DNA of 6,528 nucleotides from an uncultured Lachnospiraceae bacterium (GTDB lineage Bacteria > Bacillota_A > Clostridia > Lachnospirales > Lachnospiraceae): the NCBI GenBank assembly GCA_946614075.1, contig CAMOGO010000067.1:1-6528 (forward strand), given 5' to 3'. Shown here piece after piece: positions 1 to 5,892 of the stretch (within the stretch, counting starts at the first letter, position 1; each line of letters opens with the position of its first letter). The notes beneath the pieces are model-generated. The model worked only from the letters and a program-made list of their open reading frames with translations. It searched no databases and was not told the DNA's origin. The position numbers were made by a program, and so were the translations under genes.

Positions 1-54
1 GTCCTTCGCGGAATTGTTGCCAGAATGAAGAACGCAGAGGAAAAAGAGCAGTAA
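1..54 (+). CDS. 3' end of an unidentified gene (partial)
   Basis: Frame 1 is open from the first base and ends at a TAA at 52-54, giving the C-terminal tail VLRGIVARMKNAEEKEQ. The tail is charged and looks like the end of a soluble protein's last helix. It ends 32 bases before the convergent stop codon of the next gene, which fits a real gene end in a compact genome. Only 17 residues are visible, so the family cannot be named, and a chance open frame of this length is possible. Extending the contig to the left would settle it. Confidence 0.4.
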   Translation, partial: VLRGIVARMKNAEEKEQ

Positions 55-60
55 GTCATG

Positions 61-81
61 GGGACGGTTCATGAATCGCCC
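61..81. terminator. imperfect hairpin between convergent gene ends
   Basis: GGG at 61-63 pairs with CCC at 79-81. After a bulged A, CGGTT at 65-69 pairs with AATCG at 74-78 (one G-U pair) around a CATG loop. It lies exactly between the stop codons of two convergent genes, where a terminator would be expected. No clear run of T follows it on either strand, so a role in termination is only an inference from position. Confidence 0.25.
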
Positions 82-86
82 GTAAC

Positions 87-1238
87 TTACATAAGGTTCG
101 CCATCACGCCGCCCATGAGCACGGCGAGGGAGGTGGTGGTCGACAGGCCGGCGATGACCATGCGGGTGGCAATCTCGTTGTTCAGGTAAGATTGTTCCTC
201 CGGGTCATCGGTGAGGGAAGCGGCGATCTCGTTTGAGATGATCATGTTGATGGGGAAGCCCATCATCATGTTGGAGCCGAGGCTGATGCTCATATCGCGG
301 GTAAAGCCGAGCAGGCGGCCGATGAGCGACGGGACGGTGAAAACGACGACCGTCTCGAGCCCCAGGACAACCAGAAGAGGGATAGCCATCTCGGAGAGCA
401 GGGCTGGGGTGATGCGTCCGTAGCCGGAGATGATGGCGGTCATCATGATGAACATGCCGGCTTTGTCCATGCCGGTGGCCGGGAGCGTGTCTCGGTCCAT
501 GAAGCCAAGGGCAGCGGCTGCGACGCCAAAGAGCATGCAGAAGATAAACTGGTTGATGCCGGTCAGGGCTCCGGCCCGGCTGGCCAGCCAGCATATGATA
601 TAGGCCTTCAGAAAATTGCCGTAGGCGGAGGCATCAAAAAAGGATATTTTACGGGAGACCGGACTGGAGATCAGGCTGGTCTCCTTTGCATTTCTGGGAA
701 GGGAGAGAAGCCGGCGGGCTTCTTTTTCCACGTAGTGGCCCGAGATGAAAAAGGCGGGGATACTCTGGGTGGAGTAAAAGAGGACCGAGAGGATGATCGT
801 CTTGTCAAGGCCGAGCTCGGCAGCGCGCTGCTGGATCACGAGGGCTGTCATGGAGCCGCCGGGCAGTCCGCCGATCGCTGTCTGGAAGCCGAAAAGGCTG
901 CCGGCCACGAGGATCAGGGCTGCAACCTGGCAAAGATAGGTGATGACGGCAAGAACGACGACCCTCCAGTTGCTAAGGAAAGCCTGAATGCTCATGGAAG
1001 CGCCCATGGAGACGATGATCATGCCGGTGACCAGGGTCGTGAGGGAGGAGAAGCCGGTTGATTCGAAAAGTCCTTCCGGCAGGAGGCCGGCCCAGGACAG
1101 GGCGAGGAAGAGGATGCCGGAAAAGAGGATTCCCGGCACCTTTCGTTTGGCCAGGCGTGAAAAAAGATCGCCTGTCACGAGAACGATGCAGAAGAACAGG
1201 CCGGCCTGAAAAATGTCAAAATCAAAAAGTGTATTCAT
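87..1238 (-). CDS. multi-pass membrane protein, probable GltS-like secondary transporter
   Basis: This encodes a 383-residue very hydrophobic protein with roughly ten membrane segments. Clear ones fall near residues 10-28, 34-53, 65-83, 91-116, 147-167, 207-225, 228-246, 261-280, 284-306 and 358-380. Two glycine-rich, polar-broken segments, GGLPGGSMTALV at 123-134 and GSNMMMGFPINMIISNE at 321-337, occupy similar places in the two halves. The halves are separated by a hydrophilic loop at about 171-205. Such paired broken helices are typical of GltS and related ion-coupled carriers, so a Na+- or H+-coupled organic-anion transporter is my inference. I do not recognise a named subfamily or substrate. 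The ATG at 1236-1238 is the only ATG before an in-frame upstream TAG. No good Shine-Dalgarno sequence precedes it, which is unusual beside its neighbours. It follows trmO on the same strand after a 125-nt gap, so it may be co-transcribed with it. Confidence that it is a real gene is high; the family call is uncertain. Confidence 0.6.
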   Translation of the reverse strand: MNTLFDFDIFQAGLFFCIVLVTGDLFSRLAKRKVPGILFSGILFLALSWAGLLPEGLFESTGFSSLTTLVTGMIIVSMGASMSIQAFLSNWRVVVLAVITYLCQVAALILVAGSLFGFQTAIGGLPGGSMTALVIQQRAAELGLDKTIILSVLFYSTQSIPAFFISGHYVEKEARRLLSLPRNAKETSLISSPVSRKISFFDASAYGNFLKAYIICWLASRAGALTGINQFIFCMLFGVAAAALGFMDRDTLPATGMDKAGMFIMMTAIISGYGRITPALLSEMAIPLLVVLGLETVVVFTVPSLIGRLLGFTRDMSISLGSNMMMGFPINMIISNEIAASLTDDPEEQSYLNNEIATRMVIAGLSTTTSLAVLMGGVMANLM

Positions 1239-1363
1239 GTGAATAATCTGTCTGCTTTCTAAGGATGAGTGCTTCTAAAAGCTGTAGTAAGGCTTCCGCA
1301 TGTGTCTGGCCGTTGGCGCAAGCTTTCCCGTTCTTACTGACGGATATCCTGACATGGTATCGG

Positions 1364-2143
1364 CTACCTGACCTGCACGACCTGCACGACGGTCAGGGTA
1401 TCTTCTTCTACGCGGAAGCGTACGTCAAACCGGTCAAACTCCACACCGTAGATGCGGTCGGGGTCGTTCTGGTAGGAAGGGCGCGGGTCCTCGCTTAAAA
1501 GCTCGATCAGGCCATCGCGCTTGGCCTCCGGGATAAAGCTCAGAAGTTCTGAAGGAAAATGGACGTTTAGCTCTTTGCTCTTGACAGGACCGGCGAACCC
1601 CTCCGTGGCGTCCGGGTGGCTGTCGGTGAAGGCGAGATAGGGCTTGATGTCATAGATCGGTGTGCCGTCCATGAGGTCAGCGCCCAGGACATAAAGAACC
1701 GGGCCCAGCTTCGGGTCGACCTCGTAGCGATCCAGCTGTACGCACGAAAGGGCGAGGGCATTCGGACGGAACGGAGACCGCGTCGCGAAGACGCCCATTC
1801 TTGTTTTCCCGCCGAGTCTGGGGGGCAGGACGGTCGGAGACCAGTCATCGCGGACCGCCTCCGAGAATTCCCAGATCAGCCAGAGGTGGCTGTAGTCCTC
1901 GATCCCGCGGAAGGCGTGAGGATTCCGGTATTCCGGCTCCATGACGATCCGGCTTTGCAGGCGGTTGTTGAGCCCGCTTTGCCTCGGAATTCCGAACTTG
2001 GTCGGGAAGTCGCTTTCGATGTGAGCGATGCGCTTTAAAGTCAGGCCTGTCTCACGGCGCAGCGACGGCTTTTGATGCTCCGGGACGCTGCCGGCGGGGG
2101 CGGTCTGATTGTCTGTTTCAGGATCAGAGTAATCTTTGTTCAT
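1364..2143 (-). CDS. trmO: tRNA (t6A37) N6-methyltransferase TrmO
   Basis: TrmO (TsaA/YaeB/VirR family) uses S-adenosylmethionine to methylate N6 of threonylcarbamoyladenosine at position 37 of ACY-decoding threonine tRNA in the cytoplasm, giving m6t6A. This 259-residue protein carries the family's landmarks in order. They are KFGIPRQSGL at about 49-58, RGIEDYSHLWLIWEF at 79-93, the signature PRLGGKTRMGVFATRSPFRP at 108-127, DLMDGTPIYDIKPYLAF at 156-172, and the C-terminal block EDPRPSY (218-224) to FDVRFRV (239-245). It is slightly longer than the roughly 235-residue E. coli enzyme because of a hydrophilic, probably disordered stretch of about 33 residues before the conserved TLKRIAHIES. The start at 2143 has an AAGGA site just upstream, and no other ATG precedes the conserved domain. 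It is transcribed away from the GntR operon. The last residues (VVQVVQVR) come from a duplicated 9-base unit. Confidence 0.95.
   Translation of the reverse strand: MNKDYSDPETDNQTAPAGSVPEHQKPSLRRETGLTLKRIAHIESDFPTKFGIPRQSGLNNRLQSRIVMEPEYRNPHAFRGIEDYSHLWLIWEFSEAVRDDWSPTVLPPRLGGKTRMGVFATRSPFRPNALALSCVQLDRYEVDPKLGPVLYVLGADLMDGTPIYDIKPYLAFTDSHPDATEGFAGPVKSKELNVHFPSELLSFIPEAKRDGLIELLSEDPRPSYQNDPDRIYGVEFDRFDVRFRVEEDTLTVVQVVQVR
1371..1390. repeat. tandem duplication of a 9-bp unit at the end of trmO
   Basis: The unit ACCTGCACG occurs twice in direct succession (1371-1379, 1380-1388), followed by AC. Read on the - strand it gives VVQ-VVQ-V just before the final Arg and stop. Being a multiple of three, it keeps the frame. 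The flanks CCTGACC (1367-1373) and GGTCAGG (1391-1397) are inverted, so the end of trmO can also fold into a 7-bp stem. Confidence 0.6.
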
Positions 2144-2207
2144 AGGTTTCCTTGCCAGATAGCTAAAGCAGCTTGCCGTCTAAGTGTTATCCAATCATTA
2201 CCTAAAG

Positions 2208-2236
2208 ACGATAGCACAAAGAGGAAATCATCGCAA
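2208..2236 (-). promoter_or_regulatory. predicted sigma-A promoter of trmO with extended -10
   Basis: On the - strand TTGCGA (2231-2236) and TATCGT (2208-2213) are separated by exactly 17 bases. The bases just before the -10 are TGC, making an extended -10 (TGnTATCGT). Transcription would begin near 2201, leaving a leader of about 60 nt before the trmO start at 2143. Each hexamer matches its consensus at four of six positions. Spacing, extended element and location support it, but it is a prediction by eye. Confidence 0.5.
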
Positions 2237-2307
2237 GCATTCGCATAGGTTTTCGCAATGTTCCCCGATGTTTGCAGTTTGTTAAGGATCTTAGACCTCG
2301 GATTCTA

Positions 2308-2341
2308 TTGACAAAGTCAGAGAAATATGGCAGACTATAAC
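2308..2341 (+). promoter_or_regulatory. predicted promoter of the GntR-ABC operon
   Basis: A perfect -35 hexamer TTGACA lies at 2308-2313. The best -10-like hexamer, TATAAC, is at 2336-2341, 22 bases downstream instead of the usual 17. An alternative, GACTAT (2333-2338), gives a 19-base spacer but matches the consensus at only three positions. Transcription from TATAAC would start around 2347-2349, inside the palindrome at 2343-2361, so repressor binding would block initiation. The -35 is convincing; which -10 is used is not. Confidence 0.5.
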
Positions 2342-2342
2342 C

Positions 2343-2361
2343 GTACTAGGACAAATAGTAC
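2343..2361. promoter_or_regulatory. putative operator for the GntR (YtrA-family) regulator
   Basis: GTACTA at 2343-2348 is repeated inverted as TAGTAC at 2356-2361 with 7 bases between, a perfect 6-bp half-site palindrome. It sits between the predicted -10 and the AGGAGG ribosome binding site (2366-2371) of the regulator gene. YtrA-type regulators are dimers that bind interrupted inverted repeats upstream of their own operon and usually repress it. The assignment of this site to the adjacent regulator is inferred from position and symmetry. Confidence 0.65.
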
Positions 2362-2377
2362 AGTTAGGAGGTAGGAC

Positions 2378-2749
2378 ATGCTGCAAATTGATTCATTGTC
2401 CCGCGTACCGGTCTACGAGCAGATTATCCGGCAGATGGAGCGGCTGGTACTGACAGGTGTTCTGAGCCCTGGCAGCCAGATGCCGTCGGTACGCAGCCTG
2501 TCCGTCGAGCTTTCGATCAATCCGAATACGATCCAGAAGGCCTATACGGAGCTTGACCGGCGTGGGATCGCGAGGTCTGTTCCGGGGCGAGGCTGCTTTG
2601 TGGCCGAGGGAGCTTTGGAGGCTTTAAAGGGCTCTGCCAGGCATCGGCTTTCGGAGCTTGCGGAGATCGTGGAGGAGCTGAAGCTTGCCGGGCTGTCGGA
2701 GAATGAGCTTGTCGAGGAGATTCACAGGCTCTATCAAGCTGGCGCGTAA
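2378..2749 (+). CDS. GntR-family transcriptional regulator, YtrA subfamily
   Basis: This encodes a 123-residue cytoplasmic DNA-binding protein. Residues 1-76 form a GntR winged helix-turn-helix: VPVYEQIIRQM at 10-20, GVLSPGSQMPSVRSLSVEL at 27-45, recognition helix SINPNTIQKAYTEL at 46-59, and wing RRGIARSVPGRGCFVA at 61-76. Only a short helical tail (about 80-120) follows. No effector domain of the FadR or UTRA type is present, which marks the YtrA subfamily. These proteins generally repress an adjacent ABC transporter operon and often respond to cell-envelope stress or peptide antibiotics. The start is well supported by AGGAGG at 2366-2371, six bases before the ATG. It is the first gene of a three-gene operon, 33 bases ahead of the ATPase gene, and probably represses itself through the palindrome at 2343-2361. 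The inducing signal is not visible. Confidence 0.92.
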   Translation: MLQIDSLSRVPVYEQIIRQMERLVLTGVLSPGSQMPSVRSLSVELSINPNTIQKAYTELDRRGIARSVPGRGCFVAEGALEALKGSARHRLSELAEIVEELKLAGLSENELVEEIHRLYQAGA

Positions 2750-2782
2750 GCTTTTCCGAAAAGAAAGGGGATAGGTTTTGTT

Positions 2783-3697
2783 ATGATTAAAGTATCAAAT
2801 CTGACGAAGAAATTCGGAGATTTTACCGCTCTGAATGACGTCAGCTGTACGATTGAGGAGGGTTGCATCTACGGGATGGTTGGTTCCAACGGAGCCGGCA
2901 AATCCACATTCTTAAGGCTTCTGACCGGCGTATACCAGGCGGACGGAGGGAGTGTCACCATCGACGGGGAGCCGGTTTTTGACAATCCCAAGGCGAAAGG
3001 AAAGATCGCATTTGTCCCGGATGAGCTTTATTTCCTGCCCGGTGCGAGCATGAACAGAATGAGTGAGCTTTACCGCGCCGCGTATCCGGATTTTGACATG
3101 GGACGGTTCCGTTTCCTGACAGAGAGCTTCCAGCTGGATCCGAAGAGGAATATCGGCACATTTTCCAAGGGAATGAAGAGACAGGCCGCGATCATTCTCA
3201 CACTTGCGGCACGTCCACGCTACATGTTCCTGGATGAGACCTTCGACGGGCTGGATCCGGTCATGAGGAATCTGGTCAAGGGCCTGATCAACGAGGATGT
3301 CCTGGAGAAGAAGATGACTGCGATCATCACCTCCCATTCCCTGCGAGAGCTGGAGGATATCTGCGATCAGCTGGCTCTTTTGCATAAGGGCGGACTGATC
3401 TTTGAGAGTGATATCCAGAACCTGAAAACCAGCCTGTTCAAGGTGCAGGTGGCTTATCACGATGACTTTGATCAAAGCCGGTTTACGGGCCTTGATATCC
3501 TGCACTATGTGAAGCACGGCTCAGTCGCGAGCATTATCGTCCGAGGAGACCGGGAGGAGACGAGGGCCAAGCTTGCAGAGACTGCCCCTGCGATCCTGGA
3601 CATCCTTCCGCTGACCCTCGAGGAGGTTTTCACCTACGAGATGGAGGCCCTTGGTTATCAGTTCAGCGCGGTATTGGAGGGAAATCAATATGAATAA
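2783..3697 (+). CDS. ABC transporter ATP-binding protein, YtrB-like
   Basis: This is a 304-residue nucleotide-binding subunit that would power the permease encoded next to it at the cytoplasmic face of the membrane. Visible motifs are Walker A GSNGAGKST (34-42), signature FSKGMKRQ (127-134) in place of canonical LSGGQ, Walker B YMFLDE (147-152), D-loop GLDP (156-159) and switch histidine TSHS with His185. The Q-loop position reads FVPDELYF (77-84), with Asp or Glu where Gln is usual. Residues from about 215 form an accessory C-terminal domain of the kind seen in ABC-2/bacitracin-type ATPases. An AAAGGGG purine run (2764-2770) is the likely ribosome site, but it lies 12 bases from the ATG, farther than ideal. 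The stop overlaps the permease start by 8 bases, implying coupled translation. Together with the GntR gene upstream this matches the ytrAB-type arrangement. The substrate is unknown; export or antimicrobial-peptide resistance is the usual guess for the family. Confidence 0.92.
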   Translation: MIKVSNLTKKFGDFTALNDVSCTIEEGCIYGMVGSNGAGKSTFLRLLTGVYQADGGSVTIDGEPVFDNPKAKGKIAFVPDELYFLPGASMNRMSELYRAAYPDFDMGRFRFLTESFQLDPKRNIGTFSKGMKRQAAIILTLAARPRYMFLDETFDGLDPVMRNLVKGLINEDVLEKKMTAIITSHSLRELEDICDQLALLHKGGLIFESDIQNLKTSLFKVQVAYHDDFDQSRFTGLDILHYVKHGSVASIIVRGDREETRAKLAETAPAILDILPLTLEEVFTYEMEALGYQFSAVLEGNQYE

Positions 3698-5804
3698 AAA
3701 AATAGTTGACGGCCGTCTGTACCGGGAGGCCTTCCGGCAGGGGAAGCTGATCGGCCTGACGAGCCTTGTGGTTCTGACGCTGATCTCAGTCCTGTCAGCG
3801 GTTGGACGGTTTATCGAGAAGTCAAACGAGGTAGCGGCGATCGCTAATACGGTCAGCTTTTATCAGGTGAATCCGTTTGTGCTGGTGGTTATGTATGTCC
3901 TTGGACCGTTGATCCTTCTGTATCTGCTTCGGTTTGTAGGCAGCCGGAACAGCGCGGATTTTTACCACAGCATTCCACAGACAAGGCTTTGCGTTTTCCT
4001 TAGCTTTTTCCTGGCGGCCCTGACCTGGATGACGCTTCTGGTGGCAGTTCCTGTCGCGGTCGGAACGATCCTGCTCCTTCAGTGGCCTGCCTTTTTCAAA
4101 CCGGATGTACTCGACATCCTGAATGTCGCGGTGCATGTCTGGGTCGGCGGATTTTATCTGATGACGATAGTAGCGGTTGGCGTGGGACTCACAGGCACGA
4201 TTTTTACAAACATCGTGGTCAGTCTGATGATTTTCTTCCTGCCGCGTCTGTTCCTGGACTTCGTAACGAACCTGGTCGCAGATGCCCTGCCCTTCCTGAC
4301 GGAGGGATACATTCTGCCATTTCCGACCTCTATGTACAATATCCCGATGGGAGCGGTTACAGGAGAGCTCTTTGACTATGTCAGAGGGGGATATGGAGCG
4401 ATCAGGGATTCACTTACCGCGGTGCAAAGCCTCATCTATACCGGTATCTGGACGGTGATCTGGCTCGTGGTATCGGCACGGCTTTTCATAAGACGCCGTT
4501 CGGAGACAGCAGGGCAGGCGTCGATCAGCCCGAGAATTCAGGCAGCGTGCCGTATCCTGGCGACCTTGACCTTCTGTCTGATCCCGATTGGCCTGATTTT
4601 TATGAGCGTGACCTCGAAATATTATGCCGGAATGGATTCCGAGGAGGTGTATACCTACATCACACTGTATATCGTTGCGATCGTGCTGTATTTCCTGTAT
4701 GAGCTGATCACGACAAGAAAGGCCAAAAACCTGGTGAAGGCAATCCCGGGGCTTGCCATCGTGGCGGTGCTGAATGTGGCTTTGCTTGGCGGAATGCTGG
4801 TTTATACGAATATCGCGAAAAGCTACCAGCCCTCCGCGGATGAGATTGAGTGGATCTCGATCCAGATGAAGGATGGTTACACTCGATATCATGATAGTTC
4901 CTACCCGGATTATTTCGCGGAAAAGACCAGCGGGGTTCGGCTGACGGATCCGGAAATGAAGCAGCTCGTCTCCGAGTGCCTTGCCAAAACCGTGAACGGC
5001 GAGGATAAGGATATCTATAATTCCCAGAGCTATCGTGTCCCGGTTGCCATTTCCACAGGCGGAATGCCGACATACCGGACGATCACGTTTTCCCGTAAGG
5101 ACTATGCGCGCCTGGTCGAGCGGATGGGCGAGCAGGATTCCTTCCGTGAGGTGTACCGTCTGCCGGAGAACCCGTACGGCGTCAGTATCGAGGGCTTCTC
5201 CGATGAGGAGGCGAGGGAGATATACGAAGTGATGCGCCAGGAGGCAGAAGAGCTTCCCTTTGAGACGTGGTATCTGATCGCGGAGAACCAGAATTACGAT
5301 AATGGATATTCCAGAATGAATATGGTCACCATCGTAGAGAAGATCGATGGGTATCTTTATTCCTCCGTCATGAGTCCTAGCACCGAGATGCCAAAGACGA
5401 CCCTTGCCCTCGCGGAGAAATCCATAAGCCACGGCGAAGTGGAAAAGGTCCTTGATGAGCTGAAACAGGAGGTGACAAGCGGGGAGATCAATTTCTGGAT
5501 TGAGCTTATGGTCACCGATCCGGAGAACGAAATGCAGGCTTACCGAAGCTATTATGCGCATGCAGATAATTATGACGATGAGCAAATATGCGATGTGGGC
5601 GGTGAGATCACAGCAGAGGATGCCATCCGGATCTTAGAGTCCGCGGATCCGGAGCCGGATCTGTCACACCACCTGTTCCGGGTGAATGGCGATTTTTCGC
5701 ATTATGAAACCGGTGAGGGCTTCTCGACGCAGTTTTACGTCACACTTCCGGATGATATTGCCGAGGAGTACTTCCCGGAAGGACTGTTTGTTCCGATAGA
5801 ATAA
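3690..5804 (+). CDS. ABC-2-type permease with large extracytoplasmic C-terminal domain
   Basis: This encodes a 704-residue membrane partner of the preceding ATPase. By eye there are nine membrane helices, near residues 20-41, 60-82, 103-130, 146-168, 171-192, 246-267, 288-308, 318-340 and 351-373. Positively charged loops at 81-99, 264-288 and 341-350 put the N-terminus inside and the C-terminus outside. The cytoplasmic loop SRNSADFYHSIPQTR (85-99) resembles the short 'yyHSLP-R' segment of YtrC/ABC-2-type permeases and probably contacts the ATPase. Residues from about 375 to 704 form a hydrophilic, acidic, mixed alpha/beta ectodomain without a further membrane anchor, resembling the DUF6449 type from memory. 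I place the start at 3690, where GGAGG (3676-3680) precedes ATGAATAA and overlaps the ATPase stop. A longer in-frame start at 3651 would lie deep in the ATPase gene and lacks such a site. There is no second permease gene, so a homodimer is likely. The substrate is unknown. Confidence 0.85.
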   Translation: MNKKIVDGRLYREAFRQGKLIGLTSLVVLTLISVLSAVGRFIEKSNEVAAIANTVSFYQVNPFVLVVMYVLGPLILLYLLRFVGSRNSADFYHSIPQTRLCVFLSFFLAALTWMTLLVAVPVAVGTILLLQWPAFFKPDVLDILNVAVHVWVGGFYLMTIVAVGVGLTGTIFTNIVVSLMIFFLPRLFLDFVTNLVADALPFLTEGYILPFPTSMYNIPMGAVTGELFDYVRGGYGAIRDSLTAVQSLIYTGIWTVIWLVVSARLFIRRRSETAGQASISPRIQAACRILATLTFCLIPIGLIFMSVTSKYYAGMDSEEVYTYITLYIVAIVLYFLYELITTRKAKNLVKAIPGLAIVAVLNVALLGGMLVYTNIAKSYQPSADEIEWISIQMKDGYTRYHDSSYPDYFAEKTSGVRLTDPEMKQLVSECLAKTVNGEDKDIYNSQSYRVPVAISTGGMPTYRTITFSRKDYARLVERMGEQDSFREVYRLPENPYGVSIEGFSDEEAREIYEVMRQEAEELPFETWYLIAENQNYDNGYSRMNMVTIVEKIDGYLYSSVMSPSTEMPKTTLALAEKSISHGEVEKVLDELKQEVTSGEINFWIELMVTDPENEMQAYRSYYAHADNYDDEQICDVGGEITAEDAIRILESADPEPDLSHHLFRVNGDFSHYETGEGFSTQFYVTLPDDIAEEYFPEGLFVPIE

Positions 5805-5806
5805 AA

Positions 5807-5867
5807 TGTGCAAAATGAATGAAGGGCTGACGCAAACGATGCGCCAGCCCTTCGTTCATTTTGCACA
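5807..5867. terminator. long bidirectional terminator hairpin between convergent operons
   Basis: Two 27-base arms (5807-5833 and 5841-5867) around the 7-base loop AAACGAT (5834-5840) are complementary except at two positions. On each strand one of these becomes a G-U pair in RNA and the other an A-C mismatch. The GC-rich core GAAGGGCTG/CAGCCCTTC is flanked by AAAATGAAT and its T-rich complement, so each strand has a T-rich run after the core. It begins two bases after the permease stop and ends 25 bases from the pyrI stop, placing it to end both transcripts. Confidence 0.85.
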
Positions 5868-5892
5868 CGGCCGTCCGAAGGTAAATGTGGAT

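Noticed and set aside
59..83. Possible remnant of a dispersed GGGACGGTTC-type intergenic repeat
   Set aside because: The segment resembles such clostridial repeats from memory only. One copy is present here, so repeat status cannot be supported from the window.
205..594. His/Arg-rich open frame of 129 codons on the - strand inside the transporter gene
   Set aside because: It is an alternative frame of a hydrophobic coding region, with composition typical of a frame-shifted membrane protein.
1289..1326. Imperfect hairpin (GCTTCCGC / GCGCAAGC) between trmO and the transporter gene
   Set aside because: The stem has an internal mismatch, a 16-base loop and no T run after it, so a terminator or riboswitch call is not justified.
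1616..2038. Open frame of 140 codons on the + strand opposite trmO
   Set aside because: trmO on the other strand has all family motifs. This frame has none and lacks a ribosome site.
2751..2763. Small inverted repeat CTTTT-CCG-AAAAG between the GntR and ATPase genes
   Set aside because: Five A/T-dominated pairs around a 3-base loop are too weak to count as a terminator or attenuator, and the operon evidently continues.
2912..3517. Open frame of 201 codons on the - strand inside the ATPase gene
   Set aside because: It lies antisense to a gene with intact Walker A, signature and Walker B motifs. Its translation has no domain character.
4410..5585. Open frame of 391 codons on the - strand inside the permease gene
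   Set aside because: It is fully antisense to a well-supported gene. Its translation is rich in His, Arg, Ile and Leu with no recognisable domain, as expected of a complementary-strand shadow in GC-rich coding DNA.
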